Origin: RGIG6353 sp045531285
GTDB taxonomy: Bacteria > Bacillota > Clostridia > Oscillospirales > SIG627
Reading direction: 5' to 3'
DNA length: 36,333 bases
NCBI GenBank assembly: GCA_045531285.1
Contig: JAZSDT010000002.1
Span: 1-36,333, forward strand
The notes beneath the pieces are model-generated. The model saw only the letters and a list, made by a program, of their open reading frames with translations. It had not been told where the DNA came from and ran no database searches. Shown in pieces: positions 28,910-36,333 of this stretch. Both the position numbers and the translations under genes were made by a program. Within the stretch, counting starts at the first letter, position 1; each line of letters opens with the position of its first letter.

Positions 28910-31425
28910 TATGGTTCCGAGTTAGCTACCATTTCCATGTACTTTTCGTGGGAGATGAGAACTGTTCTGGGCTTAGAGCCTGCAAATTCGCTGACGATTC
29001 CCAGCTGTTCCATTTTGTCAATAAGACGTGCGGCTCTTGCGTATCCCAGCTTCAGCCTTCTTTGGAGCATTGACGTGGAGATAGTTCCGCTGTCAATGGC
29101 AATTTCTATTGCAGGACGAAGCATGGGGTCTGAATTAAGTGAGTTGTCGTCATCGTCACCGAAATCGTCCTCAATGTCGCTGACCTTGGACTTGGCCTTT
29201 TCGCACTTTGCGGCTTCTTTTTCAATGCTGTCCATAATTTCCTCATCGTAGGCGGCACTTGAATTGCCCTTGAGGAAGCTTATGACAGACTCAATTTCAC
29301 TGTCACTGACAAAGGAGCCCTGCACTCGCATAGGGTTCATTGCACCAACGGGCGCATAGAGCATATCGCCCTTGCCCACCAGTTTTTCTGCTCCCACAAC
29401 GTCAATTATCGTTCTGGAGTCTACCTGAGAAGCAACTGTAAATGCAATTCGCGAGGGGACGTTTGCCTTGATGAGACCTGTTATGACGTCAACCGAGGGA
29501 CGCTGAGTACCGATGATAAGGTGCATACCTGCCGCACGCGCCTTCTGGGCAATACGTGCAATAGAGCTTTCAACAGTGTCACGCGCCATCATCATAAGGT
29601 CGGCAAGCTCATCGATAATAATAACTATGTGGGGGAGTACCTCTCTGTTTCCGTCGCGGAGAGCTACTTCATTGTACGCCTTGATCTCACGCACGCCTGT
29701 TTCTTCGATAAGTGCGAAACGGCGTTCCATTTCGTTTACGGACCAGGCAAGTGCACCTGCCGCGTTTTTGGGGTCACTGACAACGGGAACGAGAAGATGT
29801 GAAATTCCGTTATACACTCCAAGCTCTATCTTCTTGGGGTCGATAAGTATGAGCTTTACCTCTTCGGGACGCGCCTTGTAGAGAATACTCATAAGTATTG
29901 AGTTGATACATACTGACTTACCTGAGCCTGTAGTACCTGCTATCATCATGTGGGGCATCTTGGCAATGTCACAGTAAACGGGATTGCCTGCAACGTCAAC
30001 GCCAAGACAGGTAGTGAGCTTGCTCTTTGCAGTGTCAAAGGCAGGAGCTTCTATAAGACTTCTGATAGATACCACTGAGGTGTTTTTGTTGGGGACTTCT
30101 ATGCCCACAGCCTCTTTTCCGGGAATGGGTGCTTCTATTCTTACGCCCTTTGCCGCAAGGCTGAGCGCTATATCGTCCGAAAGGTTACGTATGGCACGTA
30201 CTCTTACACCTACCTCGGGCTGAAGCTCGTAGCGTGTTACGGTAGGACCCTTCGCTATGTTTATTACCTTTGTCTTTACACCAAATGACGCCAGAGTATC
30301 AACCAGCTTCTTCGCCGTGTGCTCGTATTCGCTGTTCAGCTCTGCCGAAACAGGAGGCGCTTTTTTCAAAAGGTGTACGGGAGGGAATACGTATTCGGGC
30401 ACGCAGTCCTCTTCGGGCTGTTCCTCGATGGGAATGTCCTTGACTTGAGCTTCGATGCTGTCGGGGGATTCATCCGACGTGCCGATGTCTGCTTCGGCTT
30501 CCATTTCTTCAAGCTGTGAATCCGTGATATTGGCTACATCGGGGGAGTCGGGGTTAATGAATATTGTTTTAAGGTCTTGTGCATCGCTTTCGTCGGTTAC
30601 CGGACCGATTATTACGTCGCCGTCATCGTCCTCTTCTTCTTCTATATCGGGAGCGGGCTCTCCGGGACCTTCCACGTTGATGTCAAAGTCCTTTTTACGT
30701 TTTTTTTCCTTTTCGGCTTCTTGTGCTTCTTTGGCTCTTTCAGCCTCCTCGGCTGCCTTCTTTTCAAGGTATTCTTCACGGCGCTTCTTTACTTCCTCGG
30801 CTTTTTCCTTTCCGTCACGAAGCCTGTCGGCAGTGAAGCTTGCCAGGTCGGAGGGAGCTTTTCCTACGGTGAAGGGCGAAATGATTATAAGTCCAAGAAC
30901 AAGAATAATAAACGTGGGGATCTGTCCCATAAAACCGGACAGAGCGTTTGCGATAATTCCGCCGAAGAGCGAGCCTGTGGTAATGGCTGTACCGTCCAGG
31001 GCAGATTTGAAGTGCTCGGCTATATTAAAGCCCTCTACGTGTGTCTTTGCCGTTGCCACAATGGCTGCAAACGCTATTACGAAAATCAATGATATTAACC
31101 AGTTTCTCCAGGGGTGCTTCGAGGTTGCTTCCTTTCTGAAGCAGAAGGCACGTGCAACAAGCAGCGGTGGAATCAGATACGCGCCCCAAGAAAACAGCCC
31201 TGCCAATACAAGCTTGACCTTAGCGCCGAACCATCCCGAAAAGGAGGTGGCAAAAAGGCAGAGCACCAGAAAGAAGGCAATCAGCACAAACAGAAACGGC
31301 ATGAGCTGAAGCGTTACCTCACTTGGTGGGGTGTAACCCTTCTTTGCCGATTTATTTTCAACGGTCTTTTTTGTTTCGGTAGTCTTTTTTGTTTTTACCT
31401 TGTAGCTTTTTTGATTGTTACTCAT
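28909..31425 (-). CDS. ftsK: DNA translocase FtsK/SpoIIIE
   Basis: An ATP-driven DNA pump that moves chromosomes through the division or sporulation septum. The 838 residues show four N-terminal membrane helices (about residues 40-190), an acidic and basic linker (about 200-340), then the motor: alpha/beta domains with Walker A GTTGSGKS near residue 497, and VVIIIDELADLMMMA-type Walker B (here IVIIIDELADLMM). A C-terminal winged-helix gamma domain (about 765-830; DPMLRPAIEIAIDSGTIST) reads polar KOPS-like DNA sequences. Length is typical of the SpoIIIE type in Firmicutes. The start has AAGGAT upstream and a promoter at 31462-31490. Its stop codon is the first bases of repeat copy A9. FtsK and SpoIIIE cannot be told apart from sequence alone. 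Confidence 0.95.
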   Translation of the reverse strand: MSNNQKSYKVKTKKTTETKKTVENKSAKKGYTPPSEVTLQLMPFLFVLIAFFLVLCLFATSFSGWFGAKVKLVLAGLFSWGAYLIPPLLVARAFCFRKEATSKHPWRNWLISLIFVIAFAAIVATAKTHVEGFNIAEHFKSALDGTAITTGSLFGGIIANALSGFMGQIPTFIILVLGLIIISPFTVGKAPSDLASFTADRLRDGKEKAEEVKKRREEYLEKKAAEEAERAKEAQEAEKEKKRKKDFDINVEGPGEPAPDIEEEEDDDGDVIIGPVTDESDAQDLKTIFINPDSPDVANITDSQLEEMEAEADIGTSDESPDSIEAQVKDIPIEEQPEEDCVPEYVFPPVHLLKKAPPVSAELNSEYEHTAKKLVDTLASFGVKTKVINIAKGPTVTRYELQPEVGVRVRAIRNLSDDIALSLAAKGVRIEAPIPGKEAVGIEVPNKNTSVVSIRSLIEAPAFDTAKSKLTTCLGVDVAGNPVYCDIAKMPHMMIAGTTGSGKSVCINSILMSILYKARPEEVKLILIDPKKIELGVYNGISHLLVPVVSDPKNAAGALAWSVNEMERRFALIEETGVREIKAYNEVALRDGNREVLPHIVIIIDELADLMMMARDTVESSIARIAQKARAAGMHLIIGTQRPSVDVITGLIKANVPSRIAFTVASQVDSRTIIDVVGAEKLVGKGDMLYAPVGAMNPMRVQGSFVSDSEIESVISFLKGNSSAAYDEEIMDSIEKEAAKCEKAKSKVSDIEDDFGDDDDNSLNSDPMLRPAIEIAIDSGTISTSMLQRRLKLGYARAARLIDKMEQLGIVSEFAGSKPRTVLISHEKYMEMVANSEP

Positions 31426-31461
31426 TTTGATATCCTTAACTGTTATATAATATGTAAATAT

Positions 31462-31490
31462 ATTATACTAAATTATTTTATTTCTGTCAA
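31462..31490 (-). promoter_or_regulatory. Promoter of ftsK/spoIIIE
   Basis: On the minus strand TTGACA (31485-31490), a 17-bp spacer and TATAAT (31462-31467), full consensus, 36 bp upstream of the start codon. Confidence 0.85.
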
Positions 31491-31580
31491 TATTTGTGCT
31501 TGCGGTTAGTGCCTTGTTTGTGTGAAATTTCCCTTGTCACTTAAAATCAGCAAAAAAGGACAAATAGTGTTCAAAGATTG

Positions 31581-31609
31581 TTGACAAATTATTATTAAAA
31601 TGCTAAAAT
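31581..31609 (+). promoter_or_regulatory. Promoter of the GLUG-type surface protein gene
   Basis: TTGACA (31581-31586), a 17-bp spacer and TAAAAT (31604-31609) with a TGC extended -10. It is divergent from the ftsK promoter, about 90 bp away. Confidence 0.75.
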
Positions 31610-31654
31610 AACAAAAACACGGTTTCTTAAAAATTTGGCGGAAAGGACGTTATT

Positions 31655-34600
31655 TTGATTATGTTTGGAAAAAGGATTTTTTGCAACAAAAACAGGCTTT
31701 GGCTATTACCTGTTATTGCCCTGTTTATGTTGGTTGTGTTTTCCGTGTCTGTTTGCGCGGCAGAATATGAGGAAGCACCGCAAAACGAGGAAGGTGTTTA
31801 TCAAATCAGCTCTGCAGGACAGCTTTTCTGGTTTGCACAGCAAGTAAACGGCGGTCAGGCGACAATCAACGCAGAATTGACTGCTGATATTGATTTGGGA
31901 AACGTTCAGTGGACTCCCATCGGATATAGCTCGTCGGCATATTACGGTGGAACTTTTAACGGAAACGGACATAAAATTTCCAATATGCGCATTACGAGTA
32001 CTTCCACCTCAAGCAAAAGCTTTCTCGGTCTGTTTGGGTGTGTTAAGGGAGGAACTATAAAGGATTTTACCGTTGCGGGTGATATCACTGTATACACAGG
32101 CTCGTACATTGGAGGTGCTGTCGGTCAGGCGAATTACTCATCACAGCCCTTTGTAATTTCAAACGTAAATTCCGAGGTTAACATTACAGGAACGAAAAAC
32201 TGCAATTGGGTGGGCGGTGTCGTAGGCGGTATTGAAAGCGTAAACCAGTCCGCCGACTACGTTTACAGCTGTGCTAACTACGGCGATATTGCGATGGGAG
32301 AAAGTCGTGATTGTATTGGCGGTGTTGTAGGTTATGCATATGTCAATGACAGTATTGTAAACTGTGCCAACTACGGAAATGTTTCTGCCGCCGGTACTTC
32401 GGATATAGAGCCTAGCATTGGTGGCATCCTTGGCTACGAAAGATATACCATGACCAATTTCAGAGGAAATCTGAATCTTGGAACTGTCACGGATACCAGC
32501 GAAAGAAACATCAAGGTAGGTGCTCTTGCGGGATGGTTCCGTAATGACGGTGATAACAAGACCAACACTGTAAAGAATTATGCATTGATTGGCTCTGCCT
32601 TGTATTTGCAGGGAACTTATTCCGAATCCCTTGAGGTTAAGGCGTCCTACGTAACGGAAGAACAGCTGGCAAGCGGTGAGATTGCATATATACTTGGTAC
32701 TTATCAAATTTCCGACGGGTTGAACTGGGGACAAAAAATCGGAACCGATCCCCGTCCCGTTTTGGGCGGCGAGAGGGTTTATTGCGGCTATGACAAGTGT
32801 AAGGTCATCTATACCAACGACAGCAACGTCAATACGGTTGAAGGTCCTCACGAGGCTTATAACGAAAACGGTTTTTGTACTTATTGCGGAGGCTATCAGC
32901 CTGCTACCTTGGATGCAACAAACAGCTACTATGAAATAGGGAACGCGGGACAGCTTTTCTGGTTTGCTCAGCAGGTAAACAACGGCGAAAAGGCAATCAA
33001 CGCAGAATTGACTGCTGACATTGATTTGGAAAATAGAGAGTGGACTCCCATTGGATACACCCCTTGGTTATACGGATACAGTCCTTCGGTATACTATTAC
33101 GGAAGCTTTGAAGGAAACGGACATACAATTTCCAATTTGCGCATCAATAAACCCCACCGCACCGTTGAAAAATTTTTGGGTCTGTTTGGATGTGTCAAGG
33201 GAGGAAGAATAAAGAACTTCACGGTTCAGGGTGATATCACTGTATATACAGGTGAGTACCTTGGCGGTGCTATAGCGTATGCACATTATTATTATCGCTC
33301 GGTAGTTGTTACAAACGTAATATCCGAGGTGAACATAACAGGAACGAAAAATTGCCGACTTGTAGGCGGTGTTGTAGGCGGACTGGAAAATGCAAATGAA
33401 AAAGCTGACTATGTTTACAGCTGTGTGAACCGCGGTAATCTTGTACTGGGGGATAGCGGTGAGTCTATAGGCGGTATTGTGGGTTATGCATACAACAATG
33501 ACAGTATTGTAAACTGTTGTAACTATGGAAACATTTCTGCCGCAGGCGTTCCGGACACATCGCCCCGTATTGGAGGAATCCTCGGCTACGAAAGACATAC
33601 CATGACCAATTTCAGAGGAAATCTGAATCTTGGAACTATCACGGATACCAGCCAGAGAAATCTTACGGCAGGAGCTCTTGCGGGCTGGTTCCGCAATGAC
33701 GGCTCTAATTCAACTTCATCCCTAAGGAACTATGCGCTTGCGGGAACGTCATTGTATTTGCAGGGAACAGATGACGAGTCGAAAAAGCTTACGGCATCCT
33801 TTGTAACACAGGAGCAGCTTGTCAGTGGTGAGATTGCATATTTACTTGCTACTTCCCAGTCATCCGAGGGGCTTGCCTGGGGACAAAAGGTCGGAACCGA
33901 CCCCTATCCTGTTTTGGGCGGTGAAAAGGTTTATCTCGGCTATGACAAATGTAAGGCTATTTATTCAAATAACAGTGATGTAAATACGGTTGCCGAAGAG
34001 CACGTTGGATATGACGAAGAGGGCTTTTGTGTTCATTGCGGTGAATACCAGCCTGCATACCTTAATGAAACAAGCGGCAACTATGAAATAGGAAATGCAG
34101 GACAGCTTTTATGGTTTGCAGGATTGGTTAACGGAACCTTAACCGACGGCACGTCGCAAAATAAGAGCGCCTGTGCGATCTTAACACAGGAAGTTGACTT
34201 AGAAGATAGAGAATGGCAGCCTATAGGAAATGCTGGTGTTTCCTACAGCGGAACCTTTGACGGAACAGGGCACAGGATAGTTGGTATGAGAATTAACGCT
34301 GTAGAGAGTTATAGCGGATTTATCGGCAATCTTAATAACGGAGTTGTGAAAAATCTGACTGTAGAGGGAAGACTTAATATTAATGCTCCCAAAGAGTGTT
34401 ATTTTGGAGGAATCGTTGGATTTGCCACAGGCTCATCGTCTCAAGTTTTAAATTGTCACTCTTACGTTGATATTCGAGGAAAATCATTTTTGAGTTATAC
34501 AAAACACGTTGGAGGTGTTGTAGGTTCTACAACGTACGGCCCGGACATTATTGGCTGTTCTTATCACGGCTATTGCAACCTGGCAGGAGACGTAGAAGGA

Positions 34601-36187
34601 GTGGCAGGCATTCTGGCTGTTGCCGATGAAGGCGTTAATATTAATAATTGCGGTTTTTACGGAATAATATCTGTCGATGGCGGAACACAGGCTGCCGGAA
34701 TTTTAAGCTATGTGGATGACAATTATTTCGGCGGTATAAAAAACTGCATCAGTGTGGGAAGTGTCAAAGGCAAACATGATGTGGGACATATTGTAGGTTG
34801 GGCATATAAATTCAAAGCCGGTACAATTATGAACAATTTTTATCTGCCTTCCGATACCTGCAGCGCGGGAATAGGAAAAAACGGTTATCCCAGAAGAGAA
34901 ACCGTTATTACCGCTACAAACACCCAAGATCTGGAGAGCGGTAAGATAGCTTATGCTTTAAACTCAGCTTATACACAGGAGATTGGCTGGGGACAGAAGC
35001 TTGGAACAGAGCTCTATCCAATGATTGCCAGTGACACGGTTTACTACGTGAGCGAGGATTGCCGCGGAAAAACCTCGTACTACAGCAACGTTGGTGTGGA
35101 TAGTGAAGGACATTTCAGCGTTTTGCATGAAGGAAAAGCTCCCAGTTGTACCGAAGGCGGTTGGAGTGAGTACGTAGAGTGTATTTATTCCGATTACAGC
35201 ACGTATCAGGAATTGCCTGTAACAGGACACGATTACAACGAGCAAGGTGAATGTTCTCTTTGCGGCGGAGTGTGTCCAAAGTTCTGGGGAGCTTCGCTTA
35301 CCTTGGAAAACGGCATTTCGGTCAACTTTAAGGTTGAACCCCAACGCTTTGAAGAAATGGCATATAGCGACCCGTACGTTGTGTTTAGCTTCAACGGAGA
35401 TATAATTACCGTAAACAAATACTATATTGACTCTATGGGACGTTATTCGTTTGTTCTCAAGGACGTTGCTCCTCATATGATGAATGACACTATTGAGGCA
35501 ACGCTGTATGCAACGTATGGTGGAGAACAGGTTGCCTGTCAAACGAGAAGCTACAGCGTGAAAGAGTATTGCTACGGTATGCTGGAGAACTGTAATGAAG
35601 GCGGCAAATATGCCGAAAACGAAGAGTTAAAGACGTTGTTGGTGGACTTGCTTTATTACGGGGAGGCATCACAGCTTTATCTGGATTATGAAGCTGATGC
35701 CCTTGTGACGTCGGACTTGAACGATGAACAAAAAGGATGGGCGACAGCTACAGCGCCTGCACTGTCCACTGTGCAGAATTTAAACCACAAGGTTATCCAG
35801 GACTCCACGGCAGTTTGGGAATCGGTAGGTCTGGTGCTTGAAGATGCGGTAACTGTACGCTTGAAGCTTGTTACCGATTCGGTGGAGGGCTTGACGGTGA
35901 GATTCTACACCGACAGCAACCATGACGGATGGACGGTAAGCGCCGACGAGTTTGTGGAGACAAACGATGGATATTACGTTTGCTTTAACGGATTGAGAGC
36001 CTTCCAGATGAGAGAAACGGTTTACGCTACTGCTTATAGGGATGGCACAGAGATCAGTAATACCCTTAGCTACAGCATAGAATCTTATGCACACACCATG
36101 CAACAGGACTCCAACGAAAAGCTGACCGCACTGTTGGAAGCAATGATGAAATACGGAGACTCGGCATACAGATACGTTAACGATTAA
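31655..36187 (+). CDS. Large secreted repeat protein with GLUG-type modules
   Basis: A 1510-residue secreted protein. A signal peptide covers about residues 1-37 (hydrophobic LLPVIALFMLVVFSVSVCA, then AEY). Three long modules begin near residues 49, 425 and 810 with Y(Q/E)I..AGQLFWFAQQVN, followed by WTPIGY, FNGNGHKISN and GLUG-type glycine strands such as GGVVGYAYVNDSIVNC. Modules 1 and 2 are close copies; module 3 is more divergent. CxxC linkers (FCTYCGGYQ, FCVHCGEYQ, CSLCGG) separate them. The C-terminus has two related domains from about 1205 and 1385, each ending in YGxxxQLY or YGDSAYRY. No LPXTG, SLH or choline-binding anchor is visible. GLUG motifs occur in IgA-protease-like and adhesin proteins; the function here is unknown. 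TTG 31655 is 7 bases after AAAGGA; ATG 31661 is an alternative. Confidence 0.85.
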   Translation: MIMFGKRIFCNKNRLWLLPVIALFMLVVFSVSVCAAEYEEAPQNEEGVYQISSAGQLFWFAQQVNGGQATINAELTADIDLGNVQWTPIGYSSSAYYGGTFNGNGHKISNMRITSTSTSSKSFLGLFGCVKGGTIKDFTVAGDITVYTGSYIGGAVGQANYSSQPFVISNVNSEVNITGTKNCNWVGGVVGGIESVNQSADYVYSCANYGDIAMGESRDCIGGVVGYAYVNDSIVNCANYGNVSAAGTSDIEPSIGGILGYERYTMTNFRGNLNLGTVTDTSERNIKVGALAGWFRNDGDNKTNTVKNYALIGSALYLQGTYSESLEVKASYVTEEQLASGEIAYILGTYQISDGLNWGQKIGTDPRPVLGGERVYCGYDKCKVIYTNDSNVNTVEGPHEAYNENGFCTYCGGYQPATLDATNSYYEIGNAGQLFWFAQQVNNGEKAINAELTADIDLENREWTPIGYTPWLYGYSPSVYYYGSFEGNGHTISNLRINKPHRTVEKFLGLFGCVKGGRIKNFTVQGDITVYTGEYLGGAIAYAHYYYRSVVVTNVISEVNITGTKNCRLVGGVVGGLENANEKADYVYSCVNRGNLVLGDSGESIGGIVGYAYNNDSIVNCCNYGNISAAGVPDTSPRIGGILGYERHTMTNFRGNLNLGTITDTSQRNLTAGALAGWFRNDGSNSTSSLRNYALAGTSLYLQGTDDESKKLTASFVTQEQLVSGEIAYLLATSQSSEGLAWGQKVGTDPYPVLGGEKVYLGYDKCKAIYSNNSDVNTVAEEHVGYDEEGFCVHCGEYQPAYLNETSGNYEIGNAGQLLWFAGLVNGTLTDGTSQNKSACAILTQEVDLEDREWQPIGNAGVSYSGTFDGTGHRIVGMRINAVESYSGFIGNLNNGVVKNLTVEGRLNINAPKECYFGGIVGFATGSSSQVLNCHSYVDIRGKSFLSYTKHVGGVVGSTTYGPDIIGCSYHGYCNLAGDVEGVAGILAVADEGVNINNCGFYGIISVDGGTQAAGILSYVDDNYFGGIKNCISVGSVKGKHDVGHIVGWAYKFKAGTIMNNFYLPSDTCSAGIGKNGYPRRETVITATNTQDLESGKIAYALNSAYTQEIGWGQKLGTELYPMIASDTVYYVSEDCRGKTSYYSNVGVDSEGHFSVLHEGKAPSCTEGGWSEYVECIYSDYSTYQELPVTGHDYNEQGECSLCGGVCPKFWGASLTLENGISVNFKVEPQRFEEMAYSDPYVVFSFNGDIITVNKYYIDSMGRYSFVLKDVAPHMMNDTIEATLYATYGGEQVACQTRSYSVKEYCYGMLENCNEGGKYAENEELKTLLVDLLYYGEASQLYLDYEADALVTSDLNDEQKGWATATAPALSTVQNLNHKVIQDSTAVWESVGLVLEDAVTVRLKLVTDSVEGLTVRFYTDSNHDGWTVSADEFVETNDGYYVCFNGLRAFQMRETVYATAYRDGTEISNTLSYSIESYAHTMQQDSNEKLTALLEAMMKYGDSAYRYVND

Positions 36188-36188
36188 A

Positions 36189-36232
36189 TAAGAAAACCAC
36201 CTGCTTGTTGAACTTGTCAGGTGGTTTTTCTT
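36189..36232. terminator. Terminator after the GLUG-type gene, probably bidirectional
   Basis: AAGAAAACCACCTG, a 14-base loop, CAGGTGGTTTTTCTT. The stem starts 2 bases after the stop codon, and the A and T runs on each side allow use from both strands. On the minus strand it follows the right end of repeat copy A10. Confidence 0.88.
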
Positions 36233-36233
36233 A

Positions 36234-36333
36234 TATGCTAGGAAATTGCATTAAAACAGCCTCGCCGTTTCGCATTGTAGGGATATACCTAATGGTTACG
36301 GTAGGCGAGAATTGCCGGCGGTCGCTGACCGCT
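36234..36333 (-). repeat. Family A element, copy A10, complete to the window edge
   Basis: Read on the minus strand from the right edge: AGCGGTC-AGC-GACCGC (36318-36332 plus one base), CCGGCAATTCTCGCCTACCG, AAACGGCGAGGCTG and AATGCAATTTCC then TAGCATA. All landmarks are in order. Its position suggests that a minus-strand gene ends just beyond the right edge. Confidence 0.92.

Overview
The window looks like chromosomal DNA from an anaerobic, low-to-mid GC Gram-positive of the class Clostridia, probably an uncultured gut member of the Oscillospirales or a neighbouring order. The reasons are: strong AGGAGG-type ribosome sites and TTG starts; sigma-A promoters with 17-bp spacers, many carrying a TGTGn extension of the -10 box; a Trp T-box; an IleS of the long 'type 2' class; heterodimeric ABC exporters with a MarR regulator; a SpoIIIE/FtsK translocase; and secreted GLUG, BIG2 and leucine-rich-repeat proteins. 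The assignment is inferred from gene content. No rRNA is present.

Layout. 1-2.4 kb: the 5' end of a tRNA-Leu gene (minus strand, cut by the left edge), rpmE, and an hflX-yigZ operon. 2.5-7.2 kb: a GH28-like beta-helix glycosidase, pyruvate kinase, and a divergent cardiolipin synthase. 7.4-12.1 kb: a large GH106-like glycosidase facing a GH78-like alpha-L-rhamnosidase across a shared terminator. None of the three glycosidases has a signal peptide, which suggests intracellular trimming of rhamnose- and galacturonate-containing (pectic) oligosaccharides. 12.2-16.6 kb: a lipoprotein plus YbaK-type deacylase operon, then ileS. 16.6-20.2 kb: a candidate structured RNA, a DUF554 membrane protein, a tryptophan-specific T-box with an 11-codon ORF and a stand-alone trpB, about 540 bp of layered repeats, and a promoter-driven folded leader before an 81-residue protein. 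20.3-24.4 kb: a marR-ABC-ABC exporter operon with a perfect operator palindrome. 24.4-25.8 kb: repeats and an orphan phage-type replication initiator behind three 10-bp iterons. 25.8-31.4 kb (minus strand): ftsK/spoIIIE, a BIG2/leucine-rich-repeat protein and a small membrane protein. 31.6-36.2 kb: a 1510-residue secreted GLUG-type protein.

The most unusual content is between the genes. A roughly 106-bp element (called family A here) occurs about ten times, whole or partial. Most copies lie in sense orientation directly after a stop codon, and several are followed at once by an intrinsic terminator, so it behaves like a mobile 3'-UTR cassette. Its first hairpin keeps an AGC loop while the stem varies with paired changes (GGAG/CTCC, GGCT/AGCC, GGAT/ATCC, GGTC/GACC). 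One copy is read in frame inside the N-terminus of cardiolipin synthase, and another supplies the C-terminus and stop codon of the GH28-like gene. A second palindrome family (family B) shows the same matched change in both arms. The leader at 19749-19926 has two mutually exclusive pairings ahead of a terminator and could be a new cis-regulatory RNA.

All functional calls rest on motif recognition and reading of the sequence. No database or folding programme was run.
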